Below are positions 26,993-36,403 of a stretch of DNA of 64,000 nucleotides, piece after piece. Under the pieces are notes generated by a model, which did not search any database, was not told the DNA's origin, and was given only the letters and a program-made list of their open reading frames with translations. The position numbers and the translations under genes are program-made. The stretch lies in contig CALHVX010000020.1 of NCBI GenBank assembly GCA_938036875.1, positions 209,857 to 273,856 on the forward strand, read 5' to 3'. Source of the DNA: an uncultured Pseudomonadales bacterium. Its GTDB lineage: Bacteria; Pseudomonadota; Gammaproteobacteria; Pseudomonadales; Azotimanducaceae. The stretch's first letter is position 1, and each line of letters starts with the position of its first letter.

Positions 26993-28177
26993 ATGAGCTT
27001 ACGTTCCTTTATGGACGGTATCGCCCCGCACTTTGAAAAGGGCGGTAAATTCGAAGCGCTGTATCCAGCCTATGAGGCAATAGATACCGCGCTTTACACG
27101 CCAGGACATGTAACCAACGGCGCCTCTCACGCGCGCGATGGTTTAGATCTCAAACGCATCATGATAACGGTATGGATGGTTGCCTTTATCCCGGTTTTGG
27201 CCGGCAGCTACTACACCGGCTATCACGCCAATGAAGTGATGCAGGGGCTTGGGCTAACCAGTGTCGACAACTGGCGTGCGTTCTTTCTTGATGGCCTTAC
27301 AAACTACAACCCAAATAGCGTTTGGGATTGCGTGGTGCATGGCTTGGCATACTTCATACCGTTGTATGTCACCGTATTTTTGGCGGGCATCATCTTCGAG
27401 ATCTGGTTCGCCTCGGTCCGCGGTCATGAGGTGAACGAAGGCTACTTTGTGACCAGTATTTTGTTCACCTTAACCTTGCCGGCAAACACGCCCCTGTGGA
27501 TGGCGGCCGTCGGCATCATCTTTGGTGTTGTGATTGGTAAAGAGGTCTTTGGTGGTACCGGCAAGAATTTCCTGAACCCAGCGCTTACCGGTCGCGCGTT
27601 TCTGTACTTTGCCTACCCAGCGCAAATGTCAGGCGATGCCGTATGGGTGGCGGTTGACGGTTATACCCGCGCAACACCGCTAGGCAACGCGGCCATTGGC
27701 GCAGATTACGGCGTGCAGTGGTGGGATGCTTTTGTTGGCATGATGCCAGGGTCCTTTGGCGAAACATCAACGCTCGCCATTGGCATTGCGGGTTTGATTT
27801 TGCTCGCTACGCGTATTGCCTCTTGGCGAGTGATGGCGGGTGTGCTCTTGGGTATGGTCGCTACGGCTAGCCTGTTCAACATCATCAGCTCTAGCAACCC
27901 GATGTTTACCATGACGCCACAATGGCACTTGGTGCTAGGTGGTTTTGCGTTCGGCATGGTGTTTATGGCAACGGACCCCGTTTCTGCTGCCATGACAAAC
28001 ACCGGTCGCTGGATTTACGGCTTGATGATCGGATTGATGTGCGTATTGATTCGAGTGGTTAACCCGGCGTTTCCAGAGGGCATGATGTTGGCCATTTTGT
28101 TCGGCAACTTGTTCGCGCCCTTGATTGACCATTTTGTGGTGCAGAGCAATATCAAACGGAGGCTGGCACGTGTCTGA
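26993..28177 (+). CDS. nqrB: Na+-NQR subunit B (membrane, covalent FMN)
   Basis: A 394-residue multi-spanning subunit. The FMN-carrying threonine is T228 in DGYTRATPLG (T236 in Vibrio cholerae). Transmembrane helices include MITVWMVAFIPVLAGSYY and AAVGIIFGVVIGKEVFGG. I start at the ATG at 26993 (AAGG eight bases upstream) rather than the TTG one codon earlier. The end overlaps nqrC by 8 bp. FMN attachment needs the flavin transferase ApbE, which is not encoded in this window. Confidence 0.96.
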   Translation: MSLRSFMDGIAPHFEKGGKFEALYPAYEAIDTALYTPGHVTNGASHARDGLDLKRIMITVWMVAFIPVLAGSYYTGYHANEVMQGLGLTSVDNWRAFFLDGLTNYNPNSVWDCVVHGLAYFIPLYVTVFLAGIIFEIWFASVRGHEVNEGYFVTSILFTLTLPANTPLWMAAVGIIFGVVIGKEVFGGTGKNFLNPALTGRAFLYFAYPAQMSGDAVWVAVDGYTRATPLGNAAIGADYGVQWWDAFVGMMPGSFGETSTLAIGIAGLILLATRIASWRVMAGVLLGMVATASLFNIISSSNPMFTMTPQWHLVLGGFAFGMVFMATDPVSAAMTNTGRWIYGLMIGLMCVLIRVVNPAFPEGMMLAILFGNLFAPLIDHFVVQSNIKRRLARV

Positions 28178-28991
28178 TTCTGATAAAGGCGAAAGCAAGA
28201 TCAACAAAGACTCCTTGGGTTACATCGTGTTTATGGCGGTTGCCGTGTGCTTGGTGTGTTCCATCATCGTCAGCACCGCAGCGGTGGCTCTTAAGCCGCA
28301 GCAGCAAATCAACAAAGCGTTGGATATCAAGCAGAATATCCTCCGCGCGGCGGGCTTGCTGCCAGAAGATTCCAATAAGTCGCCAGACGGTAGGTCCATT
28401 GACGACTTGTTCTCTCAGTTTGAAGTGCTTGCGGTTGAACTGGACACCGGCAAAGTTCTATCAGACTACGCAGTGGCAGACTACGACCCTATCAAAGCGG
28501 CACGCGACCCAGCCTTGTCTCGCAACTTGACCGGTGATGAAGACGTGGCGGTGCTAGGGCGTCGAGAGAATGTCTCCTTGGTTTACCTGTTAGCTAACGA
28601 AGCAGGGCAAACGGAGAAAGTGGTCATTCCCGTTCGCGGTTATGGGCTGTGGGGTACCTTGTACGGCTATCTAGCGCTTTCAGGTGATGCAAGTTCTACC
28701 CTCGGTCTAGGTTTTTACGATCAAAAAGAAACCCCGGGACTGGGTGGCGAAGTGGTCAACCCTAAGTGGAAGGCACAGTGGGCTGGCGTCAAGGTGTATG
28801 ACGAGAGTGGAACACCATCGGTGGCGCTGGTTAAAAGCCGATCGGCTAGCGGTTCACCAGCGGCTGAGTACGAAGTGGATGCGCTATCGGGTGCAACCCT
28901 AACCACCCGTGGGGTGGAGAACTTAGTGAATTTTTGGACCGGTGAGCTTGGCTTTGGTCCCTACCTAAACAAACTACGCACGTCGAGCTAG
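28170..28991 (+). CDS. nqrC: Na+-NQR subunit C (covalent FMN)
   Basis: A 273-residue subunit with one N-terminal transmembrane helix (YIVFMAVAVCLVCSIIVSTAA, about 19-39) and a periplasmic flavin domain. The FMN threonine is T243 in the SGATLT motif (240-245). Start is GTG at 28170, with CGGAGG seven bases before and an 8-bp overlap with the nqrB end; the frame open upstream of this lies wholly inside nqrB. GYGLWGTLYGYLAL is a well-conserved NqrC block. Confidence 0.95.
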   Translation: MSDSDKGESKINKDSLGYIVFMAVAVCLVCSIIVSTAAVALKPQQQINKALDIKQNILRAAGLLPEDSNKSPDGRSIDDLFSQFEVLAVELDTGKVLSDYAVADYDPIKAARDPALSRNLTGDEDVAVLGRRENVSLVYLLANEAGQTEKVVIPVRGYGLWGTLYGYLALSGDASSTLGLGFYDQKETPGLGGEVVNPKWKAQWAGVKVYDESGTPSVALVKSRSASGSPAAEYEVDALSGATLTTRGVENLVNFWTGELGFGPYLNKLRTSS

Positions 28992-29000
28992 GAGCAACAG

Positions 29001-29663
29001 ATGTCTACCTCAAAAGAAGTCTTAGTCGACCCGATCTTTAACAACAATCCCATCGCCCTGCAGGTGTTGGGAATATGCTCGGCATTGGCCGTTACCGTCA
29101 GCATGAACACCACCTTGGTGATGTGCGCTGCGGTTATCTTTGTGACAACCCTATCGAATGTCGGTGTGTCCCTGGTGCGCAACGCCATTCCTAATAGCAT
29201 TCGCATCATTGTGCAAATGACCATTATCGCCTCTTTGGTGATTGTGGTTGACCAAGTGTTGCAAGCGGTGGCTTACGACATCTCAAAAAGCCTATCTGTT
29301 TTTGTTGGTTTGATTATCACCAACTGCATTGTCATGGGGCGAGCTGAAGCTTTTGCGATGCAGAATGGTCCTTGGCTTAGCGCGTTGGACGGCTTTGGCA
29401 ACGCGGTGGGTTACAGCGTGATCTTAATCGGTGTGGCCTTGGTTCGAGAGCCATTGGGTTCTGGTACGCTCATGGGCTTTGAAATCTTGCCTCGAGTAGC
29501 AGACGGTGGTTGGTATCAAGCCAACGGCATGATGCTGCTAGCACCCAGTGCGTTCTTCATTATCGGCTTGTTCATTTGGGCAATTCGCTCATGGAAAACC
29601 GATCAGGTAGAAGCACCCGAGTATCAGATAGCTGACAACGTTCAATACAAGGAGGCCATGTAG
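29001..29663 (+). CDS. nqrD: Na+-NQR subunit D
   Basis: A 220-residue integral membrane subunit of the NqrD/E-RnfA/E family with six predicted helices. Signature regions are [20 protein letters not shown], the half-channel cysteine region [13 protein letters not shown], and [14 protein letters not shown]. Start ATG has AGGAG six bases upstream. It overlaps nqrE by one base. With NqrE it holds the intramembrane 2Fe-2S centre and forms the electron path across the membrane. Confidence 0.96.
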   Translation: MSTSKEVLVDPIFNNNPIALQVLGICSALAVTVSMNTTLVMCAAVIFVTTLSNVGVSLVRNAIPNSIRIIVQMTIIASLVIVVDQVLQAVAYDISKSLSVFVGLIITNCIVMGRAEAFAMQNGPWLSALDGFGNAVGYSVILIGVALVREPLGSGTLMGFEILPRVADGGWYQANGMMLLAPSAFFIIGLFIWAIRSWKTDQVEAPEYQIADNVQYKEAM

Positions 29664-30271
29664 TGGAACATTACTTAGCACTCTTTGTTCGCGCCGTATT
29701 CATCGAGAATATGGCGCTGACCTTTTTCTTGGGTATGTGTACTTTCATCGCAATCTCCAAGAAGATCTCAACTGCGATTGGCTTGGGCATTGCTGTTGTT
29801 GTGGTGCTTGCCATCACAACGCCAATCAACAACCTGATGTACAACTACTTGCTGCGCGACGGCGCACTGGCTTGGGCTGGCTTGCCTGACGTGGATCTAA
29901 GCTTTTTGGGTTACTTGTCGTACATCGGTGTGATTGCGGCCATGGTCCAAATCTTGGAAATGTTTCTAGATCGTTTTGTACCTTTTTTGTACAACGCGCT
30001 GGGTGTGTTCTTGCCGCTGATCACCGTGAACTGCGCCATCTTGGGTGCATCACTGTTTATGGTTGAGCGTGACTACACCTTTGCAGAAAGTGCGGTCTTT
30101 GGTCTTGGGGCAGGTGTGGGCTGGGCGTTGGCTATTACCGCACTTGCTGGTGTTCGAGAAAAGCTGAAGTACTCTGATGTACCCGATGGTCTGCGTGGCC
30201 TAGGCATCACCTTCATTTCGGTTGGACTCATCAGCATGTGCTTCATGTCGTTTGGCGGCATTGATATTTAA
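29663..30271 (+). CDS. nqrE: Na+-NQR subunit E
   Basis: A 202-residue six-helix membrane subunit paired with Nqr[20 protein letters not shown] and [14 protein letters not shown] contain the two conserved cysteines of the inverted-repeat fold. It starts with GTG at 29663, inside the nqrD stop (TAGTG), with GGAGG about 8 bases upstream. nqrF starts 11 bp downstream. Confidence 0.96.
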   Translation: MEHYLALFVRAVFIENMALTFFLGMCTFIAISKKISTAIGLGIAVVVVLAITTPINNLMYNYLLRDGALAWAGLPDVDLSFLGYLSYIGVIAAMVQILEMFLDRFVPFLYNALGVFLPLITVNCAILGASLFMVERDYTFAESAVFGLGAGVGWALAITALAGVREKLKYSDVPDGLRGLGITFISVGLISMCFMSFGGIDI

Positions 30272-30282
30272 AGGTTAGAACA

Positions 30283-31509
30283 ATGGATATAACCATACTT
30301 CTCGGCGTTGGCATGTTTACCGCTACGGTCGTGACCCTAGTTTTTGTGATCTTGATCGCCCGTAACTATTTAGTGAGTTCAGGTGACGTGACCATCGCTA
30401 TCAACGATGACCCAAGCAAGTCGGTCACCGTAGCTGCGGGTGGCAAACTGCTCAATACACTGGCTGCTGAAGGCATTTTCTTAGCAAGCGCCTGTGGTGG
30501 CGGTGGTACTTGTGCGCAGTGCCGATGCCGAGTAACCGATGGTGGTGGCAGTATCTTATCCACCGAAGAAGGACACTTCACTCGGGGAGAGATTCGCGAT
30601 AACTGGCGTTTGTCCTGCCAGGTGGCGGTGAAACAAGACATGAGCATTGAGGTGCCAGAAGACGCCATTGGCGTGCAGCGCTGGGAGTGTGAGGTCATCT
30701 CCAACCCCAACGTGGCAACCTTTATCAAAGAGCTAAACCTGAAGCTGCCAGAAGGGGAAGATGTTGGTTTCCGCGCTGGTGGTTACGTTCAGCTAGAAAT
30801 TCCGCCTTACGATATGCAGTACAAAACCATTGATGTGGAAGACGAGTACCACGAAGACTGGGATCGCTTCAAAGTCTGGGATAACTTCAGCAAGGTCGAT
30901 GAGACCACTATCCGTGCGTACTCCATGGCTAACTATCCAGAAGAGCGGGGCATTTTGAAGTTCAACATTCGAGTTGCTTCGCCCCCACCTGGGTCAGACT
31001 TCCCGGCAGGCAAGATGTCGAGCTACGTGTTCAACTTAAAGCCGGGCGACAAGCTCACGGTGTTTGGGCCCTACGGCGACTTCTTTGTTAAGGACACGCC
31101 AGCAGAAAAGATCTGGATTGGTGGCGGTGCGGGCATGGCACCCTTGCGTTCGCAAATTTTCGATGAGCTAAAGCGCAACAATAGCCACACTAAGATGAGT
31201 TACTGGTACGGTGCTCGCTCGTTACGCGAGATGTTCTATACCGAAGAGTTTGATGAGCTCGCAGCCAAGCATCCTAACTTTGAGTGGCACGTCGCGCTGT
31301 CAGACCCCATGCCAGAAGACAACTTCGAAGGGCATACCGGATTCATCCACCAGGTGGTGTTTGATAACTACTTGAAGGACCATCCGGCGCCAGAAGATTG
31401 CGAGTACTACTTGTGTGGACCGCCGCCGATGGTGGCTGCGGTACTGAGCATGTTAGAAGACCTGGGTGTTGAACCTGAAAATATCTTACTAGATGACTTT
31501 GGCGGCTAG
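30283..31509 (+). CDS. nqrF: Na+-NQR subunit F (NADH-oxidising, 2Fe-2S and FAD)
   Basis: A 408-residue subunit that takes electrons from NADH. It has an N-terminal transmembrane helix (about 5-27), a plant-type 2Fe-2S domain with C71, C77, C80 and C112 (one residue off the V. cholerae numbering), an FAD domain with [11 protein letters not shown], and an NADH domain with [14 protein letters not shown] and [10 protein letters not shown]. It ends LLDDFGG, typical of NqrF. It is the last gene of the operon; apbE and nqrM, which often follow, are replaced by a convergent gene. Confidence 0.97.
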   Translation: MDITILLGVGMFTATVVTLVFVILIARNYLVSSGDVTIAINDDPSKSVTVAAGGKLLNTLAAEGIFLASACGGGGTCAQCRCRVTDGGGSILSTEEGHFTRGEIRDNWRLSCQVAVKQDMSIEVPEDAIGVQRWECEVISNPNVATFIKELNLKLPEGEDVGFRAGGYVQLEIPPYDMQYKTIDVEDEYHEDWDRFKVWDNFSKVDETTIRAYSMANYPEERGILKFNIRVASPPPGSDFPAGKMSSYVFNLKPGDKLTVFGPYGDFFVKDTPAEKIWIGGGAGMAPLRSQIFDELKRNNSHTKMSYWYGARSLREMFYTEEFDELAAKHPNFEWHVALSDPMPEDNFEGHTGFIHQVVFDNYLKDHPAPEDCEYYLCGPPPMVAAVLSMLEDLGVEPENILLDDFGG

Positions 31510-31536
31510 GTACTAGCCCGCCAGTTTTGTGGAAAT

Positions 31537-31557
31537 GGCGACAGGCTATCTGTCGCC
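31537..31557. terminator. Stem-loop between convergent nqrF and AIM24-like gene
   Basis: GGCGACAG-GCTAT-CTGTCGCC is a perfect 8-bp stem with a 5-nt loop, 28 bp after the nqrF stop and overlapping the stop of the convergent gene. No T-tract follows on either strand, so it may stop transcription only with Rho, or protect mRNA 3' ends. Confidence 0.45.
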
Positions 31558-32328
31558 GAACAAATCGCCAAGACCACCAAGCACCGATCCTTCGCCTTTA
31601 GAGCCGCCAACGCTAGCGGCGCGCATCACGCGATTGGCTAACCTGGAGAAAGGTAGGCTCTGCAGGTAAACCGTACCAGTGCCGCGAAGTGTGGCCAAAA
31701 ACATCCCCTCACCACCAAATACCATAGACTTTAGGTTACCTGCACGTTCGATGTCGTAATCGATACCTGGGGTAAAGGCTGCAATGCAGCCGGTGTCGAC
31801 CCGAAGGGTCTCGTTGTTTAGCTCGCGCTTAATCACCGTGCCTCCTACATGAACAAAGGCTTTGCCGTCACCTCTTAGCCGCTGCAAAATGAAGCCTTCG
31901 CCCCCAAAAAAACCGGCCCCTAAGCGTTTGTGGAATGCGATATCGATGGAGGTGCCAAAGGCGGCGCACAAGAAGGCATCTTTTTGGCAGATGAGCTCTT
32001 CGCCCATGGTTGCCATATCGATGGCGATAATTTTGCCTGGGTAGGGGGCGGCAAAAGCCACGCGGCGTTTCATGCTACCGCCGTTGCTGAAATGGGTCAT
32101 AAAAATGGATTCACCGGTCAGCACCCGCTTGCCAGCGTTCATCAAGCTATCCAAGATGCCACTCTGTGGTTTCGAGCCGTCACCCATTTTGGTTTCAAAA
32201 TTGATGCCGTCTTCCATGTAATTCATGGCGCCAGCTTCTGCGATGACAACTTCATTAGGGTCTAGCTCGACCTCCACAATCTGCATGTCATCGCCGAATA
32301 TCTCGTAATCTACTTCATGGCATCGCAT
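31546..32328 (-). CDS. TIGR00266 / AIM24 family protein
   Basis: A 260-residue all-beta protein of the TIGR00266 (DUF124, AIM24) family. Recognisable blocks: [22 protein letters not shown], the glycine-rich IGEGFF-like [35 protein letters not shown] and [24 protein letters not shown]. Members fold as a tubby-like trimer; bacterial function is not established. It is convergent with nqrF and has its own promoter region of 173 bp upstream shared with a divergent HAD gene. Confidence 0.88.
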   Translation of the reverse strand: MRCHEVDYEIFGDDMQIVEVELDPNEVVIAEAGAMNYMEDGINFETKMGDGSKPQSGILDSLMNAGKRVLTGESIFMTHFSNGGSMKRRVAFAAPYPGKIIAIDMATMGEELICQKDAFLCAAFGTSIDIAFHKRLGAGFFGGEGFILQRLRGDGKAFVHVGGTVIKRELNNETLRVDTGCIAAFTPGIDYDIERAGNLKSMVFGGEGMFLATLRGTGTVYLQSLPFSRLANRVMRAASVGGSKGEGSVLGGLGDLFGDR

Positions 32329-32501
32329 AGTTTGCTCCTACTTAGGTTGATGGCTCAGTTTAGCGGTATTTCTTGGCATTTCTTAAGGTCAATCTTCTAG
32401 CTTCGTTGAACACTATTGGCAAATACTACGGATTTGGCCGCCTTACCGCTGTCGCTTTGCCGACATATTGTGCGCGGGGCTTGGTCGCGTAAACTAACCC
32501 T

Positions 32502-33137
32502 ATGCCCAGCCCAGTTAACATAGTGTTTGATATAGGTAACGTCTTGCTGCGCTGGAATCCAGGGGCGTTGCTCAATGAGTTGGGGTTTAGCCAACAAGAG
32601 CAGGCCCATGCGCTTGCTAACATTGTGCACACACCAGAATGGTTAGCCTTAGATCGTGGTGACATAAGTCTCGATGAAGCGGTGGCGCAGTCAGCTCAGC
32701 GAGCGGGTCTGGGGCCGGATCGAGTGCGCGGTGTCTATCTAGGGGTTGGGCCTTCGCTGCAGCCGATGGAGGCTTTGGTGGAGCAGCTGAACCCGCTAGC
32801 AGCGGCTGGTCATTCCCTGTATGTGCTCTCGAATATGCCCGAGCAGACTTGGCAACACATCCAAGATAATCATAAATTCTTCAATATTTTCAATGGTTTG
32901 CTCCTATCATTTGAAGAAAATCTAATAAAGCCCGAGGCGGCGATCTTCCAACGTCTACTAGCCCGATTTGATCTCGAAGCAGGCAGTACCCTGTTTATAG
33001 ATGACCATCTACCAAACGTGTTGGCAGCCCAAGAACAAGGACTGGTGGCCGTGCATCTAGCGGATCCGGACAATCCGGACCTTTATCGTGATGATCTTCT
33101 CACCCAGGTTCATGCGCTTGCCCGGTCGATTATTTAG
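32502..33137 (+). CDS. HAD-superfamily phosphatase (YihX-like)
   Basis: A 211-residue HAD-IA hydrolase. The nucleophile is D10 in VFDIGNVL; motif II is VLSNM, motif III the lysine in NLIKPEAAIFQ, and motif IV FIDDHLPNV. The FDIGNV start and cap size resemble E. coli YihX (glucose-1-phosphate phosphatase) and related haloacid dehalogenase-like enzymes. The substrate is not predictable. The M48 peptidase gene starts 11 bp downstream, suggesting co-transcription. Confidence 0.85.
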   Translation: MPSPVNIVFDIGNVLLRWNPGALLNELGFSQQEQAHALANIVHTPEWLALDRGDISLDEAVAQSAQRAGLGPDRVRGVYLGVGPSLQPMEALVEQLNPLAAAGHSLYVLSNMPEQTWQHIQDNHKFFNIFNGLLLSFEENLIKPEAAIFQRLLARFDLEAGSTLFIDDHLPNVLAAQEQGLVAVHLADPDNPDLYRDDLLTQVHALARSII

Positions 33138-33148
33138 GTTTTCCCGAG

Positions 33149-34117
33149 ATGACGTCTAGCTTTATGCAACCAAGGATCGAACCACTGCAACGTAGCAACC
33201 GCGTGCAATCAACCCTGATGGTGGCAGGTATGGTTCTAATCTTAGGCATCTGCGGCTTTGTGATGAGTGGTTGCGCTGGCCTGGCTGGCGCACTGGTGGT
33301 GGCAGTGATCATTTTGTTTAGCAGCGCGAGGGTCTCACCCCAAGTGGTGCTTCGGGGTTACAAGGCGGTACCGCTTGCCGCAGCACAAGCGCCGGGGCTG
33401 GTACAAGCCTTGGCCGCGCTTACTCGACGTGCTGGGCTGTCCAGCATGCCCAAGCTGTATTACGTGCCTTCTAAGATGTTGAACGCTTTTGCGGTAGGTC
33501 GTGGGGAGGAGGCCTCGATTGCGTTGACGGACGGTCTGCTCAGGCAGTTAAGCGAGCGCGAGATCATTGCTGTGTTGGCTCATGAACTCAGCCACATTCG
33601 GCACAACGACCTTTTTGTGATGGGGCTGGCCGATGCCTTTAGTCGGGTGACCACCTTGGTTGGCCAGGTGGGGCAGGTGATGGTGTTGTTGGCCATTCCT
33701 TCCCTGTTTATGGGTTACGCCTTTCCTTGGCTGCCTGCCTTGGTGCTGCTCGCGGCGCCTGCAGCCAATGCGCTGCTGCAACTGGCTTTATCCAGATCGC
33801 GGGAGCACGAAGCCGATTACGGAGCGGCGCAACTGACCGGTGATCCCATCGGTTTGGCAATGGCATTGCAAAAAATTGAAGGGGTCCATGGTAACTGGTT
33901 TGAGAAGGTGCTGTTGCCAGGACGGCATGAAGCATCCCCCGCGCTGTTGCGTACGCATCCCAAAACACAAGATCGAGTGCAACGTTTACAGGCTTACGCC
34001 CAGCAGCAGTTCCCGCAAGCGGTGGCGACAAGCTTGCTCAGCCAACAGCGGTTGATGGAGTTGCCAACGGGTACATTGCGTGAACCCCGCTGGCATCTCA
34101 CTAGCTTCTGGTATTAG
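33149..34117 (+). CDS. M48 family membrane zinc metallopeptidase (HtpX-like)
   Basis: A 322-residue protein. Two hydrophobic segments (about 22-58) anchor the N terminus, followed by the zinc-binding HELSH motif (H145, E146, H149) and the downstream third ligand in SREHEADYGAA (E219). Another membrane-spanning pair lies at about 175-210, between the two zinc motifs, as in HtpX. Such proteases take part in membrane-protein quality control. It is convergent with the thiolase gene 22 bp away. Confidence 0.87.
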   Translation: MTSSFMQPRIEPLQRSNRVQSTLMVAGMVLILGICGFVMSGCAGLAGALVVAVIILFSSARVSPQVVLRGYKAVPLAAAQAPGLVQALAALTRRAGLSSMPKLYYVPSKMLNAFAVGRGEEASIALTDGLLRQLSEREIIAVLAHELSHIRHNDLFVMGLADAFSRVTTLVGQVGQVMVLLAIPSLFMGYAFPWLPALVLLAAPAANALLQLALSRSREHEADYGAAQLTGDPIGLAMALQKIEGVHGNWFEKVLLPGRHEASPALLRTHPKTQDRVQRLQAYAQQQFPQAVATSLLSQQRLMELPTGTLREPRWHLTSFWY

Positions 34118-34139
34118 CAAGCGCTGCTAAGTCGTGGTG

Positions 34140-35303
34140 CTAGACGCGCTCGATGATGGTACCTGTACCCAAGCCGCCACCACAGCACATGGCAATCAGT
34201 CCGTATTTACCACCGGTGCGCTCCAGCTCGTGTAGTGCCGTGGTAATCAACCGCGCACCGGTAGAACCCGTCGGGTGGCCTAAGGCGATAGCGCCGCCAT
34301 TGGGATTGACCTTGTCCGGGTTTGCATTGACCGCTTTTTGCCACGCCAAAACCACGGAAGCAAAGGCTTCGTTAATTTCAAACACATCCACATCGTCGAT
34401 ACCTAGGCCCGCTTGATCTAGTACTTTTTTTGTTGCTGGGATTGGTCCTTTAAGCATGGTCACCGGATCCACACCAACCAGTGTGGTTGCCACTATTTTC
34501 GCTCGCGGCGTGAGGTTGTACTTTTTGCACGCCGCTGCGCTTGCCAAGATAACGGCGGCGGCGCCGTCAGAGACTTGTGAGCTTGAGCCGGCGGTGTGTA
34601 TGTCTTGCCCGGGCACTGGTTGAAGCGACCCTAAGGCCTCCATGGTGGTCGCGCGTAAACCTTCATCCCGGTCCACCACTTGAGTTTTACCCGTTGGTTT
34701 ACCTTCTTTGTCGACGCTGGGTGCGGTGATAGGCACTATCTCGCGCTCGAAGCGGTTCTCTTCCCAGGCGCGTGCGGCGTTGGCTTGGCTTTTCAGCCCA
34801 AACGCATCCGTGTCGGCGCGAGTGATTTGATATTCCTCGGCGATCATCGCAGCGCCTTGGAATTGGCTGGTAGGTTGGTAGTGCGACATATAGGACTCGC
34901 CCATAGGGACACCGCCCGCCATGTTCGAACCGAGAGGAACGCGTGACATCATCTCTACGCCGCAACTCATCACAATCTCCTCCATACCGCTGGCCACCAT
35001 GGCGGCGCCGAGGGAGGTTGCTTGTTGGCTGGAGCCGCATTGGGAATCCACGGTGGTGGAGGCCACTTCTTCGGGATGCCCACCAGACAACCAGGCAATA
35101 CGTGCAATGTTGAAAGACTGCTCATTGATTTGCGATACGCAGCCGCCGATCAACTGACCAACATTTGCAGCATCTAGGTTACAACGTTCCATGGCGGCGG
35201 TTTGCACTGCGCCGAGTAGGTCAGCTGGCATAAGCCCGGCTAAACCTTTGCCGCGTTTACCGATGGCGCTGCGCACCGCGGATACAATATAGACGTCTTC
35301 CAT
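34140..35303 (-). CDS. Acetyl-CoA C-acyltransferase (thiolase)
   Basis: A 387-residue thiolase that cleaves 3-ketoacyl-CoA or condenses acetyl-CoA. All catalytic residues are present: C89 in DSQCGSSQQ, H343 in GHPTGSTGAR and C373 in AMCCGGGLG. The T after GHP instead of L is seen in steroid/fatty-acid thiolases of actinobacterial and marine bacterial type, so a bulky acyl chain is possible (inference). It lies 44 bp downstream of the selenoprotein gene on the same strand and probably shares its transcript. Its start codon ATG is at 35303. Confidence 0.92.
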   Translation of the reverse strand: MEDVYIVSAVRSAIGKRGKGLAGLMPADLLGAVQTAAMERCNLDAANVGQLIGGCVSQINEQSFNIARIAWLSGGHPEEVASTTVDSQCGSSQQATSLGAAMVASGMEEIVMSCGVEMMSRVPLGSNMAGGVPMGESYMSHYQPTSQFQGAAMIAEEYQITRADTDAFGLKSQANAARAWEENRFEREIVPITAPSVDKEGKPTGKTQVVDRDEGLRATTMEALGSLQPVPGQDIHTAGSSSQVSDGAAAVILASAAACKKYNLTPRAKIVATTLVGVDPVTMLKGPIPATKKVLDQAGLGIDDVDVFEINEAFASVVLAWQKAVNANPDKVNPNGGAIALGHPTGSTGARLITTALHELERTGGKYGLIAMCCGGGLGTGTIIERV

Positions 35304-35347
35304 AGGGGTTCCTTAAGGTTTGTTAATAAATGGGTGGTTAAAAAAAA

Positions 35348-36301
35348 TTAGTTTTGCTCGTTACTAAGCCAAAGGCAACTGCTGCACTCACTAGGATCAA
35401 CCGCAGCCTGAGCATCCGCTTCACTTTGGTACTGCGGGGTGGCGTGGCGTTCCACTCGGTCGTCTGCGTGGCTAGCCTCGTCTTCTGCCATGTGTTTGGG
35501 GGCAGGGCGCATCACCCGATCTTTCCAGGAATCATCAGCCTGCCAAACCTCTTCAAGGTCAACAAAGGAGCCTGGAGTTTGGCTAGCCTCCAACGCTTGC
35601 AGCGTTTTCAGCATGATGCGCCTTTGCCCAGCGCTGTCGTTTGGTTTGCCAGCGGTATGTCCCAAGGGGTAATCAATATAGACGGCCCTTGGTGGGTTAA
35701 CCGCAGCGGTTATTGAATAGGCGCTACTTAAGCTCACGGTTGCAATCCCTCGTGCTTCTACTTCGCGTGCAATCAGTCCAACGGACTGGTGGCAAACAGG
35801 TCAGACCGGCACCATCACAGCAACGTCTACTTCATCTTGTTGCAATCGGTCTGCAATGGCCGGGGCCAAAATTTCGCGCACACGCCTCGATGAATAGATG
35901 CCACCCATAAAGGTGTAGGCGTTGGCGCTCACCTCGCCAATCAAGCTCACGCGTTCAAGCTCGCACAACGTGCGCAGCGGAAAAACACAGCCGGGATCCT
36001 GGCGCGAAGCGGTGAGGTCGTAAGCGAAGTGGGTAGTGCGTAGCGCTGTGTTAGGCGTGTCGCGGTCAATGAGTCGAACGCTTAGATCGTCTTTGAAGTG
36101 AAAAGCCACTTGGCCTTGCGCGTAAATACCACCAGAGGCGACCAACGCGCATTTAGACTCGCTCAGCGGTTTGCGCAGTGGGCTGAATGGCGGTGGCGTA
36201 TCGCTGTGGACCCAGGCGTAAGGGGGATAGCCCAAGGCCGAGTATTGATCTTTAGTCCGCTCGATGTAGTCGACGGGTGGACGGTGCTTGGTCTGATTCA
36301 T
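35348..36301 (-). CDS. Selenoprotein of the glycine/betaine/proline reductase B (GrdB/PrdB) family, Sec at in-frame UGA
   Basis: A 317-residue protein if the in-frame TGA at 35801-35803 is read as selenocysteine (U167). Upstream of it, PPVDYIERTKDQYSALGY, ALVASGGIYAQGQVAFHFK, THFAYDL and FMGGIYSSRRVREILAPAI match the 'selenoprotein B, glycine/sarcosine/betaine reductase' family; downstream, PVCHQSVGLIAREVEARGI and DYPLGHTAGKP continue it without a break, ending TAA. The active site reads VPV-U-PVCH (UxxC). A second CxxC (CSSC) lies near the C terminus. A SECIS-like hairpin follows the UGA. The clostridial relatives are dithiol-linked amino-acid reductases; the proteobacterial branch has no established reaction. 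If SelA/SelB are lacking, it would be a 166-residue truncated product. Confidence 0.87.
35769..35793 (-). promoter_or_regulatory. SECIS-like stem-loop downstream of the UGA
   Basis: On the mRNA, CAGUCC-GUU-GGACUG (35788 down to 35774) forms a perfect 6-bp stem with a GUU loop. Two more G-C pairs and an A-U pair can form below it (35793 to 35769) across mismatches. The loop starts 18 nt after the UGA and its first base is G, matching what is known of bacterial SECIS elements (short upper stem, G in the first loop positions, about 16-37 nt after UGA). Confidence 0.75.
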
Positions 36302-36367
36302 GCCCCATGCTTACGCAAACGTCCGGCCTGTGCAATCAAGACTTGCTAATATTCCAATTAGGGTTAA

Positions 36368-36389
36368 TAATTAACTATATTGTTAATTA
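36368..36389. promoter_or_regulatory. Perfect 8-bp inverted repeat, probable ArsR-family operator
   Basis: TAATTAAC-TATATT-GTTAATTA has 8-bp arms and a 6-nt spacer, in the 102-bp region between the divergent selenoprotein (start 36301) and ArsR gene (start 36404). It is centred 25 bp before the ArsR start. Symmetry and place suggest autoregulation, and possibly control of the selenoprotein-thiolase side. Confidence 0.6.
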
Positions 36390-36403
36390 AATACAACGTT
36401 GTT

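Noticed and set aside
35348..35737. A separate 129-residue gene downstream of a 166-residue gene at 35801-36301
   Set aside because: Both are in the same frame and together make one family-length protein; the only interruption is the UGA with a SECIS-like hairpin, so I annotate a single selenoprotein.
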